Source of the DNA: Porites lobata
Taxonomy: Eukaryota; Cnidaria; Anthozoa; Scleractinia; Poritidae
Assembly: GCA_942486035.1 (NCBI GenBank)
Contig: CALNXK010000341.1
Coordinates: 50,001-114,000 of the forward strand
DNA: 64,000 nucleotides
Reading direction: 5' to 3'
Shown: positions 52,517 to 63,886 of the stretch, one piece after another
How the letters are laid out: each line of letters begins with the position of its first letter
Numbering within the stretch: position 1 is the stretch's first letter
Position numbers and translations under genes: made by a program
The notes under the pieces: generated by a model
Told to the model about the DNA's origin: nothing
Databases searched by the model: none
Seen by the model: the letters and a program-made list of their open reading frames with translations, nothing else

Positions 52517-54997
52517 TTTTACTTGCCAAAAACAGAGTTGTAACGTTGTCTGCACTATTAATTAGTAAAAGCCGTGTTGACGAGGTCATTATTTGTAAAG
52601 CGAAACCTTAACTTTCAAATGAGTTTCGCTAAATACGAAAATCTCTCTGGTAAAATACATGATTATACGCGAGAGATTTTCGTGCGGCTCCACCACCAAC
52701 ATGTTTCAAAATAATAGTTATGTAACATATGATTCGTTCATCCCTAATCACCTGTTGTAACCACTTGGTGGCTTGAAGGTTGCATTTGAATCACAGGTTT
52801 TCATATTGTGAATCATTTGAAGGATTACAGTTGAAGAAGATACGGTTTCTGACATTCAATTTGTTTTGTAAATACTCTTTTTTGAATAGCCTTAAACGTG
52901 ATAAAATAAGGAATATTAGTTCTAAAAGTTACTGGAAAACGTAAGTATCAACTAAACGACTTGGCATTGAGTCTAGAACTGAAGCACATAGCTTGAAAGG
53001 AACCTAGAGCCAGTTTCATGAAGCGAGATAAAGATATCCTATGCTGTTAAATTTCAGCGCTGTTAACTTATTAAAGAAATTATTGCGATAAGTCAGCTTG
53101 AGTCCTAAATAAAAAGGAATAGGTTACATTTTTCCTAATTCCAAACAGTAATCAATTACAGAAAAAAAAATATTCTTCAGCACCAACAATTTGTTGAAAG
53201 TTTAGCAGAGCTTTCAGAAATCATCCGGATCCCCTTTCATCAGTGATGACGTTTGCTGTTATTCGCAGCCCATTTTTGATGAGGCTGCAAAATTGTTCCA
53301 TTCTACTAAACTTTCAACAAATTGTTGGTTTTGAAGAATATTTTTTTCTCTAATTCTACGTCCCAACATCAGAATCTTCACGCTGTCAGTAATCAAATTA
53401 CTTCAAAAACGATCTTTGCTATGTTTGTGGCATTAGAATGAATATTAACTTTTTGGTTTCACTACTTACTAGTAATATTTCAAATAATATTTAATCCATT
53501 ATTTCTCAGAAAAGGATGCAATAAATCTTCATTTGCAATTATAAACTCCAGCCTGATGGTACTCATTAGCTAAGCACTTTAAACAGTTATAAACGACAGA
53601 TGAATAAACCCAAAATGCGTTTATAAAAACACAGAGATCCCCGTAAAACTTAAAAAAAATATTTCACAGTTAATTTCAAAAACGAAAATTACTATGAACG
53701 GGAAAAAGCTACACTGTTCTTCATATTTCGACATCCTTTAATGATGAACAACATAGAAAATGACACTATCTTTTTCATCAATTCACAAAAATAGTAATTT
53801 CAACTTGAAAGGAGATGAATGGAATAAAATATAAATTTTTCCATGGGTAGATTTTTAATGAGCCAAAAAATCTTACGGCCCAGAAATCAAGTTCATATTT
53901 CGTTTTAAAGTTCTCCAGTCGCACTTTAATTTCATATCTGCTATTCGTTCTTGAATCGCTCTTCTCTCTTTTATATACCAATAATAGATAACCCTCTATG
54001 TCCAAAGAATGACAGCCGAAGTATACAATCTTTGCATTAGATGCGAATAAATAGTCGTGTTTATTGTCACCAAATGTGAAAATGACGTTGTGAAACCGGC
54101 TTAGGCCTCAGGGGCAAATATAAATCGGCGTTTTATCCTTAATACCGCTTCGTCGTGGACAACTCAAACGACCCATCCATTAGCAATTACTGGTTTGGCT
54201 GTCGTATGATAAGAAGAATTAGGCAGATTGAGAAGGAGGTCATCGTATTCGATCTGCTATATTTCCGACTTCAACAAAACATGCTAGCTCCATCTATGTA
54301 CGTATACTAACAATATACAATTTCCATGTTTAGTTAAGGTAAAGAAAACCACTGCAAAAACCGTGTACGAACAATCTTGCTCAAAGTCGGATCCATCTTC
54401 ATTACCTTCCTCCTCTGTAGTCTAAGATTATGAAGGGATGTTCATTCTGACAGAGAATGAATAACAGTACTTTAATTGAAGCTTATTGAGCTCTACTAAT
54501 TCGTATGAACGGAACTTTTATCTTAATTATTTTCTTCAAAGAAATTATATTTCCGCTTGGCAGATCATTTTTTCCATTAGACAAAGTGAGTTACTGGAGT
54601 GGGAGAGCATTACAAATCATGCTGTATTGCAGTAATTTGGTTTAAGTCAAAAAAGCACTATACGCCACAAATTAAAAGGCCAAAATTGATAAATAGAAAA
54701 TAAGGGAGGCAGATGAGAAAAAAAATGCTGCTAAATCTAGACTGGAATTGAATCTTTGTTAAACTTGAGGCAAACGAATCAAATGGTCAACATGTTTTAC
54801 TTTAACTAATTTTTTGTCGTGTTATAAAATGAATATAGAACTTTTTGGGTTAGTTATTTAATCAACTGCGTTAGCAAAACATAACGCAATACTAATAATG
54901 CCTAATAAGCTTTAACAAAACGTTGATACCTCAGCATTTGGCATGGGCTTTGTAAATAAGTAATTTAAAAGGAGGCAGATAAATACAAACAATTTAC
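52517..54997. other. B3 3' flank
   Basis: Non-coding, and the most complete version of the B 3' flank. It contains a 169-bp MITE (53172-53340) and has no private deletion near it. The minus-strand ORF at 53778-54005 is repeated with changes in the B1 flank but shows no recognisable protein. Confidence 0.55.
53172..53340. repeat. 169-bp MITE in B3 3' flank
   Basis: Counterpart of 43688-43860, with the same terminal inverted repeats. Confidence 0.78.
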
Positions 54998-55398
54998 AGG
55001 GGCACCCAACGTCAATTTTCGGAAAATATCTGTTCGGATCTAGAATTAGAATTTAGATTTAGAATTTTCGGAACATTTTTTGTAAAATTTCTTGCTTGCC
55101 TGCCTCTCTTAGGATTTTCGAACATCTAAAAATTGGTACAATTGCCTTTTTTTAACGGATTTTTACCCTAAAAAGCTCACCTAGAATTTTCGGGAGCCTT
55201 TTTTCTGGCTGAAATTTTTGAAAAGGTAAGTTTTGATCCCTATAATTTTCGGATCTCTAGACTTTCAGCCAGGAAATCCGAACAGATGAAAAATTTTTAG
55301 GGGATAAAAATATGCCTATATCTACCGTTTAAATACTAAAATACGTTTAACAATGCTATGTTTAAGTGGTTTTGAACTATATTCTCGTCGGGTGCCTC
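54998..55398. mobile_element. GGGGCACCCAACG-family element after B3
   Basis: Counterpart of 35286-35684, with a better preserved left end (GGGGCACCCAACGTCAATTT). Confidence 0.78.
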
Positions 55399-56194
55399 TG
55401 AATTTATAGCACTGTTGTCAGTAAGTGTTGCAGTGACAACCACATTTTGGATTTCTTGAAATAACTTTGATGAGATGAGTCCTCAGAGTTTTCCCTCCCG
55501 ACAATCACAAAAATGTCTTACATTTCTCTCTTCCTCTCCCTTAAATTTTAATAAAAATATGGACAGTAAAAATATCAATTTTATATAGAACGAAATATGT
55601 ATAATTACCTCTGAAAAAACATCAGCAGAATAAATCGATTATACTGCACAAAAGGAAACTTAAGACACCTTTCTTTATGACATGCCAATTTCATTTTGAA
55701 TGTTCTTGCATATATTTGCTTTTTCATTGCCAACCGTTTTCGTGTTCCCAAATTAAAAGTGACATAATGCCCAGTAATTCACATTCGATGCAAATAAATA
55801 AGCGTCTCTGTTTACACTGCTGCTAAGGAAATGTCGTATAAAAAGCTTATGGTATAATGAACGGACGAACGCCAGTCTGCCTTCAGTATTACCTCTACAT
55901 ATATGCGTGTTAATTTAGTCATTTCGTTAATAACTCAGTTAAGCATCAAGTATCTTCGACTTGATTCGACTCAACAATACTAATTCTGAACCTTACTGAG
56001 TTTTACAAAGATTAGCGGATTGACTCCTCACTGCCATCATGTAGAAATAGTTTGGTCTACAAGAAGACAGGGTATTTTATACAGAGAAATGATATAAAAA
56101 CGATATTTTCTTGTGATTGGTAAGTAAAATGTACCGGCCTTTTCAACTGTGCACAAGTTGTTCCGATTTAAGGGCGAAGCAACTGGTTGCTGAA

Positions 56195-56410
56195 CGAGGA
56201 AAGACATCGCTTCATCGACGTCCATTTCCTTCGTGGTCATCTACGCGCAAACATGCAAACACGTTTACAAAATCAAAGATCCCGCATAAAACGAACTTTT
56301 GTTTTTTTTTTTTGATCAACCTCGGAATTGCAGATTTGCTTGTAGCGATTACAGAACTAACAGTGTTGGGAGCTTTTAAATCTGAGGTCATGCTAGAAAG
56401 TGACATAGGT
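56195..56410 (+). pseudogene. GPCR relic C2: TM1-TM2 remnant
   Basis: Duplicate of C1 with a further loss of IFVFW-coding bases (ACGTTTACAAAATCAAAGAT) and a T-run in the TM2 start. LGIADLLVAITELTVLG remains, and here the TM2 Asp is kept, unlike C1. Confidence 0.82.
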
Positions 56411-56539
56411 CGCTCTCTACCAGAAGACACCAGCGTGGTTTCTGGCGCGGTAACGACCACCTTGATGAGGGTATAAGGGTCTCTGATCTTTGGTTAGTAA
56501 TCCTTCTAGTGATATGGTGCCCTATTCGTGGATCCTGAA

Positions 56540-58383
56540 CTGCTTAGCGATGGTTGGAACGGCCATGAATATCATCAACATGGCAGTCAGTCGGCTCGAC
56601 TAAGACTGTTCTAGGTTTCAGCAAAGTGTGATAAGTCTAATCCAGATGGGTATGTCGTTGGCACTCTCCTGCCATCGGTTGAGATTGATGTCTCTCCATT
56701 TCATGTTTTTCTTGAATTGCAACATCTGTGAACCTTAATCTAGGCCTCCCTTGATTACCCATTACCAAACAGAGTTGACAGCTGCATATTTTGTAGCAGC
56801 TAACAGCTACTTTGGTAGTCTGTTATCATTCATCCTATGCACGTGACCCAACCGTCTTAGATTTTTCTCGATGAGAATATCAGCCATTGATAGTAGTCCT
56901 GCAAGGCAGGGACTCTCCACTTGCGTGTTCTTGTCCTTCCAGGATACATTCCGTTCATTATTACTTTTAGATGTTCCACCATATATAGGCATGGAGCTAG
57001 TCCCTGTACGGCGTTTTCCCAGGCACTCTCGGTCAATTCACTTCAGTGACGTATCCGGGGCGAATGGGCGCAAAACACATTTTCGCTTGGACCACGTGAC
57101 TCGAAACGCTTTGGCCGGGCAGGATAATGAGGCCTTGGGACTAGGCAAAAGCTTCTTCACTTACGCTGATGCATAGTCCATGCATGTTTCAGCACCATAG
57201 AAGAGGGAAGAAGGGACAACACCTTGATAGGCATTGCACTTGACTTCAATAGACACATGCCGGTTTTCCAAAACCTGTCCCGTGGTTTTCCAAAAGCAGC
57301 ACTTGCAATTGGCATCCTGTATCGTAGTTCACTGTCTTGGCTAGCATTGTTGGAAATAGTGCTTCCTAGGTATCTGAAGTCGTATCACTGCATCAGAGCC
57401 TCTTGATTGATAGTTATAGTTGTTGGCTCAGGAACTGGATCTAAGTTTTGCAGCGGTTGGTTTAAGCACTCAGTTTTCTTGATGTTGAACTTAGGCCAAA
57501 TTGGGAGGCAGCTCTGGTGAAGCTGTCCACCAGCCTCTGAATGTCACAAGCACTGTAGGCAACTACAGCACCATCATCTGTAAACATTATTTCCCTCCCT
57601 AGGATCTAGGTTGTGCGTGTTTTTGCTTTGAAAAGGGGTACGTTAAACAGGTCAGCATTAGTACGAGTTTGGATGAAGATACCGTCCCCAACACCGTCAA
57701 AGGCCGCCTTTAGCATTGTTAGGTAGAGAGAGAACAGTGTCGGAGCAAGTACGCAACCTTGCTTGACAAAATCGGTGGGTGACAGCAAATACCTTGGAGA
57801 TGTAGCTTCATTGATCCACATGTTAACATGTTAACATTACGTTGTGCAGTGCCCTCGCCAGATTGATAAATTCAGCAGTACATCAATACTTTCCGAACAC
57901 TGTATCAAAAGCCTCAGAGAAGTCAATAAAAACGGCATACAGCGGCATATTATGCTCTTCAACCTTCTCTTATAACTGTCGCAAAACAGAGGATCGATCA
58001 TATCCACAGTGCCTCTTCCATGCACTGCGAATACCACATCGAGTCTCAGGCACGATATGGGGACAACGTGTTCGTTGAGTCTGTTGAGGAGTATGCGAGT
58101 CCAGATCTTTTGAGAGAAGAGAAATACCTCGATAGCTCCCACAGTCCTTTCTTCTTCCCTTCTTGAAGACTGGAACGATAATGCCATCTTTCCAGTCTTT
58201 TGGTAAATCTTGAGTTTCCCTGGTCTGCAAACTCAGTTTGCACAGGCTAGAGGCGAGTTTCACAGCCACAATGTTTTCAGATTTCGGCAGGTATACCACA
58301 CCTTCCAAGGGCTTTACCTTCCTTTGTTGCATTGATGGCATCGAACAGTTCCTTCCTTTCAGGATTTTCATCAAAAATATCAC
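56540..58383 (-). mobile_element. decayed LINE, unit 2
   Basis: Counterpart of 36800-38660. RRLGHVHRMNDNRLPK is near 56807, and the reverse transcriptase blocks are in 58383-57837 (ILLNRLNEHVVPISC, GRGTVDMIDPLF). It retains a piece lost in unit 1 (DLPKDWKDGIIVPVFKKG near 58190), a standard pre-RT motif. Confidence 0.8.
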
Positions 58384-58490
58384 TTTTTAACCGGCTGAGT
58401 CTTTTTAATCAAAGGTGCGTTGCATTTTGTCACCAAACTAAATTTCAGGGATACTCAAAAATGTAGTTGTTTTGGGGTAGCCTCCTAGGA

Positions 58491-59350
58491 TCAGTTCGCC
58501 TCTGCTCGCAAAGCAGGCTCCCGCGCCAACGGCTACCGGCGTTCACAGATTGACAAACAAATAAGTTCAACGGTCCTTTTTAAACCAAAATTTGGACCCC
58601 CTCCCCCTTCCCAAAAAAAAAAAAAAAATCAAGAATTCCTGGATCCGCCCCTGTAGAGAAATCACGTTTTTTTGTTTTCGGTTATACATTTGTGCTTCAA
58701 CAGAATTGGAGAATACAGCAGAATGGTGAATAATGATCGCTAACAGCGGAAACAATATTCCCACTGGTGATATTATAATCAAATCTATTTAATAGGATAA
58801 TTTCAATATATATAATTAACGTAGCTGAATTATTATGGAAACGGGTTGGTTTTATCAATTGTCGAAATAAAGAAAAGCTTTGTAATGAAAGTAGAAAATT
58901 ATGCGCATACTTATTGCATTTTTCGACACCGAGTAGGTTTATGTTGAAGTCACCCATGATGAGGATCGATTACCTTGAGGCGAAAAGCCCTTCTTATTTA
59001 CACTAAGTTGAAGATAAACAAAAAGTAAATCTTTATACAATTTTCCATTCCCGTAACATGTTTCATTTCTAAAATACAGCAATTTGAACTTCAGAGTTTT
59101 CACAGTGCGTGACAGCAAAATAAGAATGCTGTCTCGTTGAAAAAAAGTCTCTCCTCTTGATTTTCAGCAGTTCAAGTATTAGAAGATATGTTTATGCGTA
59201 CGTATGTTAGTTCTCGACTGAAAAGAGAGAGCTTTTAAAGAAAAAGTGAACTCCAGATGTTTTTGTTGATTTCTGGCGGCCATATTGGTGCACCCAAACG
59301 GTACACCAATATGTCGTCTCGATACAAAGCTCTACAAAGGTGAGTGAAAC
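58491..59350. mobile_element. composite insertion private to unit 2
   Basis: It splits sequence that is continuous at about 38770 in unit 1. It contains GCTCGCAAAGCAGGCTCCCG, half of a GGATCCGCCCCTG MITE (58570-58655, with an A-tract) and a minus-strand LINE endonuclease fragment (58957-58697: MGDFNINLL, then LIKPTRFHNNSATLI and VSDHYSPF). Near the right end is CGGCCATATTGGTG. It looks like nested insertions. Confidence 0.7.
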
Positions 59351-59546
59351 GTTTCGGCAAATAACTCAGAAACTATGAGCCACAAAGACCTGAGACTTGG
59401 ACAAATTGTTTATATATTAAGTCTTTTATAACACTTCATTTTCTTAGCTTCTTCCACCGGAGGGTTTCTAATTTAATTTTTTGTTGCGTGACAGTGAAAA
59501 CGATCTATACTCAATATACTCATTTAGTCGCACAAGTGTCCTCGAC

Positions 59547-60040
59547 ACACCCAACGAAGACTTTACTAATACGCTGAAAGCACTTTTTAGGCTACACAGA
59601 GTACTTTTAGATTCCTATTGATACTTTCTATAGTAAGCTGCGCTATAAAATTGTCACCTATCTGTTCGATCATCCTCGGAGAACTTGAGTCTTTTCGAAA
59701 TTACAAGGGCTTCAGAATTATTTTCCAGAAAATTTTAGATGCAATTTATCGTTTCACGAATGTGAGAATTTTTCTGATTCCTATCTCAATCACATTTTTG
59801 AATCCGAGGATTTTAGGTCTCCCATAAACATTATTTGGGCAGTGAAATGTGGAAAATTAAGCTTCAGAAAATCGCAGGTAATTTATTAGATAAGTTTCGA
59901 AAATTGTAAAACAATGGAACATTCATTTCATCTAGACATTTGTAGCCGTCCTCAAGCAATAGAAATTTCTAGGCAACATTTGCTTCTCTGAACAAATATT
60001 TTACAGAAAACAGTCGTTGGCCTTTGGCCATGGGTGCCCC
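59547..60040. mobile_element. GGGGCACCCAACG-family element upstream of A4
   Basis: Counterpart of 39003-39500. The left tip is clipped (GACACACCCAACGAAG) and about 50 bases of the preceding flank are gone. The right end GGGTGCCCC is intact. Confidence 0.65.
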
Positions 60041-60151
60041 TGTTAGCTGACCTTAATTTCTAAAAATCAACGGAAATTCCACTTCCATATAGCAATATCT
60101 CTGTTTGGTCTAAACAAAAGGTCAAAAAGCATTTTGACGGAGAAACAATAC

Positions 60152-60210
60152 AAGAAGGCCATTTTATGCTAAGTGCATCATATCTTCTCAACTGTGCGAT
60201 AGCTGGTTCC
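60152..60210 (+). promoter_or_regulatory. conserved upstream block of A4
   Basis: AAGGCCATTTTATGCTAAGT then GCATCATATCTTCTCAACTG, about 60 bases before the A4 start, with no intervening MITE. Confidence 0.5.
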
Positions 60211-60268
60211 TTTTTTTTTTAGGACAGGACATATTTGAATAAAAAAACAGAAAAAGCAAATTACAGAT

Positions 60269-61117
60269 ATGCCTACTTCGACGTACATTACCCTGGTAAT
60301 AATCTACACTCTGGAAGCAGTCCTTATCGTCGTCGGAAACGCATTCCCGATCTTTGTTTTCTGGACCGAGAGATCCCGCCTAAAACGAACTTATTTTCTT
60401 TTCATCAACCTCGCAGTCGCCGATTTACTTATGGGGATTAAGGAATTTATAATCATTGGAACTGCTAAATCTCATAATCTAGGGGAGGGTTTCTGTTTTT
60501 TGATGCGGAGCCGAGCAAACCCGATAGCGGCTTTTATACTTCTCTTTTCGGGTACGTCCGTATATTTTCTTGCGCTTATCTCCATGGAACGTGCTTTCGC
60601 TGTCTTATGGCCAATCCGCCATCGCATCACAAACAGTCGACTTTACAACTGTAGCATCGTTATTGTTTGGGCTGTCGGTCTTGCTTTATTTGGTTATACC
60701 TTATTATCCTTCCATTATTCAGATTTTGTGGGGGAATATGTTTTCCTCACTTTTAGGACATTCCTTCTTATTTCCTTTTTGATAATCTGTGTAAGTTACG
60801 TAAGAATACGCACTCGATTGCGAGCACCACCACGCGCGGATCTAGACAATCACAGGCATCAATCAAGGGAGCACAGTTTACGATTTTAAAAAACAGTTTT
60901 TATAGCAATTGCTTCATCGCTTGCGTTTTGGATGCCTGCTTTTGTTGTCTACTCAAGGAGAGAATTTTGTCAGCGATGCTTTACACCACTTGTGTTTTGG
61001 CTCGTGGATGTCATGTATCTGGTAAATTCTATGGTGAATCCTCTCGTTAACAGTTTCGGAATGCAAATTTTCAAAGACGCCTTAAACAAATCCCGGAGAA
61101 AAAGACGAAAAACATAA
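60269..61117 (+). pseudogene. A4: A-type GPCR with a single nonsense codon before TM6
   Basis: Open from MPTSTYITLV for 206 codons through TM5 and loop 3. TAA at 60887-60889 stands where A1 and A2 have TCA (CGATTTTCAAAA). The frame then continues unbroken for 75 codons to a TAA at 61115: FWMPAFVVYSRREFCQRC, then NSMVNPLVNSFGMQIF and a shortened tail SRRKRRKT. TM2 keeps AVADLL, TM3 ends MERAFAVLWPIRHRI. NPLVN replaces NPxxY, matching the A' fragments, so the 3' end looks converted or fused. A4 is the least damaged A-type gene. It is a pseudogene unless the stop is polymorphic, miscalled or recoded. Confidence 0.85.
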
Positions 61118-61666
61118 GACCACTTCAGCAATATAATTTGGGCTTTGGTCTGAAAGGTTCTTTTACTCCAACAATTTCGATTCGAAAGATTTTACCTGCC
61201 TAAAGTAGAGTATTAACCCTGAATGTATATTATAAGTGATCAAATATTAAAAGCTGTGTTGACTTGACGCGGTCAATAATGCCTTTGAATTAAGCTAAGA
61301 AAATCCGATTGCTCAAGTGACTAAATGAAAAGAAAATACTAGAGAAATATGCCAGAAAAACCACCTTAGGTTGAAACATCCGCCTTTTTTTTAGTCTTCC
61401 TGCAGCCAGAAAGTAAATGTTATCATAGTGAGAAACTCAACCGGGCAGAAATGAAAGGAGATTGTGTCTTTTCTTGTCATCTGACTAAACACGTGATCGT
61501 TCAATTTGTGATTTCCAAGAATCATCACAATCGACGATGAAAGGACTTTATCCACGGACGCTTTCCTCTGGCATTTTCTCAAAGGTTTTTTCAATTTTTT
61601 TTCGTGATCTCCTATTACTAGAAATCGTTTAAGATCAAGCATAAAAGAGGATTGAACAGGTTGTTA

Positions 61667-62067
61667 TTCAACACAGTCTCCTGAGGAAAGCACTCGCTCA
61701 GGTATATGGGCCCAAAGGTATGGAGTTCTGTTCCTAGTAACGTGAAAAAAGCTTCCACGTTTTCCTCCTTCAAATATAACATCAGAAAAGTGGATCTTAG
61801 CATGCTATTAGATGACAATAACTGCTCTAACTGCTTTCTTTGCACTTCTTAATCTTTTATTTCTTATTTTTTTTATAAGATAATGGATACATTTGTACAT
61901 ATTGTATATAGTTCTCTCGAATTTCTCACTTGCTTATACTGTACATAGTTTTTCTTAATTTTAATTAATTTATTAATTGATTCATTCTTTTTTAATTTAT
62001 TTTAGTGTCCCCACCTAGTGGTTATACACCGCTATTACAGTTTTGACACTTTAATAAAGGTATCATC
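61667..62067 (+). mobile_element. LINE tail inserted between A4 and B4
   Basis: The plus-strand frame near 61700-61845 reads GPKVWSSVPSNVKKASTFSS and YNIRKVDLSMLL, the ORF2 C-terminal signature. An AT-rich 3' region ending TTTAATAAAGGTATCATCA follows. The other A-B spacers run directly from GGATTGAACAGGTTGTTAGC to CCCCTCATCCC, so the insertion is private to this spacer. Confidence 0.8.
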
Positions 62068-62271
62068 ACCCCTCATCCCTTAAAAGGCTGTGAATCACCT
62101 TGCTATTTCACTTTAATATAAACTTTAGACAAGGAATCAATGATCCAGGGATATAAGCCTTTTTCCTCCCAAGTGGTACCTACTCTCTCATTTTTGGGTC
62201 CTGGTCCATGCACTAATATAATTCAATCTTTGCATTGACGAAATGAAATTTTGATTTGCCAAAGAAATCTT

Positions 62272-62333
62272 AGCCTGCGAAAACACCCATTTCCAGCGAA
62301 GAGCGAGGAGAAACGGATGTTTTCGCAGGCTAA
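62272..62333. repeat. 62-bp hairpin insertion with direct flanks
   Basis: TAGCCTGCGAAAACA at the left and TGTTTTCGCAGGCTA at the right form a near-palindrome. AAGAAATCT is repeated on both sides, and the B3 spacer has a single AAAGAAATCTTAAAGCAC at the same point. The ends resemble the TAGCCTGC ends of the 13108-14313 element. Confidence 0.8.
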
Positions 62334-62858
62334 AGAAATCTTAAAACACAGAGGGCAAGGTTATTTTGTTTTTCACGGACACCGACTTCATGCCCCAATC
62401 AATCATAGCAGTAGTATGTTATTATCGCATAAGACGCAAATAATCGTGTTTACTTACACCTGCTGTTAAGAAATTAAATTTTTCAAAACCCTTGGGGCAT
62501 ATGCCAAAGGACGTTATCCCCTTTAATTCCTATAAATTTTAATTAGCTACTTCCGAGTTCCAAAAACCCTTACTTTCAAAATGAGGCCAAGTGCACAACC
62601 TTTCTTGTGGAAATGAGTTTCATTTGCATGAGGATGAAAGATCATTTCCATATCAAAGGCTGAGCACTTAACCTCGTTTTGATACAGAGGCCCGGGGGAA
62701 CTCGGTAATGGCCTATTGATTCAGGTGCGACATCTCAGTTAATCGAATATCTTCGACACAACGCAGCTATTTGAAGCTTATCGAACTAAAGATCAGCGAC
62801 ACCTGTATTTTCATGATTTTCCTTATTAGTCTACGTCTACATAGAAATAATAGTTTGA

Positions 62859-62915
62859 CGAGGGCCATTTATATCCTGAGTTCATCATATCTTTTCAACT
62901 GTGCGAGAGTTGTTT
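62859..62915 (+). promoter_or_regulatory. conserved upstream block of B4
   Basis: GAGGGCCATTTATATCCTGA then GTTCATCATATCTTTTCAAC, ending about 45 bases before the B4 start. The ATCCTGA variant is shared with B2, its unit 1 counterpart. Confidence 0.55.
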
Positions 62916-62956
62916 CGTGCCTGCTGGGATAAATTGACAACAGAACGAGCAGGGAC

Positions 62957-63886
62957 ATGCCTACTTCAACGTACATTACCCTCGTGGTCATCTACACAGT
63001 ACAAGGAATCATTATCATCGTTGGAAACGCGTTTACTATCTTCGTCTTTTGGACCCAGAGATCCCGCCTAACACGTATTTATTTCCTTCTGGTCAACCTC
63101 GCAGTCGCTGATTTTCTTGTGGGGATTACAGAACTTATTGTCATAGGAACCGTGAAATTTCAAGATATTGGAGAGGGTTACGCAGGCGGTGTATTAAGAC
63201 AGCGCCGATCAAATCCCTCAGCATCATTTGTTATGCTTTTTTCGAATTCGTCCGTTTATTTTCTCGCCCTTGTCTCCTTGGAACGTGCTTTCGCCGTCTT
63301 GCGGCCAATCCGTCATCGCATTACAAACAGTCGGATTTACATCTATAGCATCGTTATTGTTTGGGTCGTCGGCCTTGTTTTCTTTGGTTTTACCGTATTA
63401 TCCTTCCATTTGTCAGAAGTAAAGGGGGAATATGTTTTTGTGGCGAGTAGGATATGCTTTCTTATTCCCATCTTGATAATTTGTACAAGTTACCTTAGCA
63501 TACGTACTCGATTGCGCGCAACATCATCGTCCACGATAGGCAATCATAAGCACGGATCAAGGGAGCACAATTTACGCCTTGCAAAAACACTTTATATCAC
63601 AATTGCTTCATCGCTTGTGTTTTGGATGCCTGGTTTTGTCGTCTACTCAACGAAAGGATTCTGTTCTGGATGCCTTTCTACACCACAGGTTTTTTGGCTC
63701 GTGGATGCCATGCATATGGCAAATTCTATGGTGAACCCTCTCGTCTACAGTTTCAGAATGCAAATTTTCAAAGACGCTTTAAACAAATTCCGGGGAAAAA
63801 GACGACAGAACGTAAGACCAGTTGGGCAAAATAGTTTGTGCTTTCGTCTGGAAGGTTCGTTTACTCAACACTTTCGACGACAATGA
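62957..63886 (+). CDS. B4: intact intronless rhodopsin-like GPCR, B-type
   Basis: 309 codons with all seven membrane segments and the landmarks of B1 and B3: GN in TM1, AVAD in TM2, ERA after TM3, FWMP in TM6, NPLVY in TM7. Loop 3 reads CSGC in place of CPTC, so the CxxC spacing is kept with other residues between. TM5 differs (VFVASRICFLIPILI), adding a cysteine and a proline. The tail (RGKRRQNVRPVGQNSLCF) also differs. It is the counterpart of the broken B2, and it is therefore the only intact survivor of the second B locus. Confidence 0.93.
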   Translation: MPTSTYITLVVIYTVQGIIIIVGNAFTIFVFWTQRSRLTRIYFLLVNLAVADFLVGITELIVIGTVKFQDIGEGYAGGVLRQRRSNPSASFVMLFSNSSVYFLALVSLERAFAVLRPIRHRITNSRIYIYSIVIVWVVGLVFFGFTVLSFHLSEVKGEYVFVASRICFLIPILIICTSYLSIRTRLRATSSSTIGNHKHGSREHNLRLAKTLYITIASSLVFWMPGFVVYSTKGFCSGCLSTPQVFWLVDAMHMANSMVNPLVYSFRMQIFKDALNKFRGKRRQNVRPVGQNSLCFRLEGSFTQHFRRQ

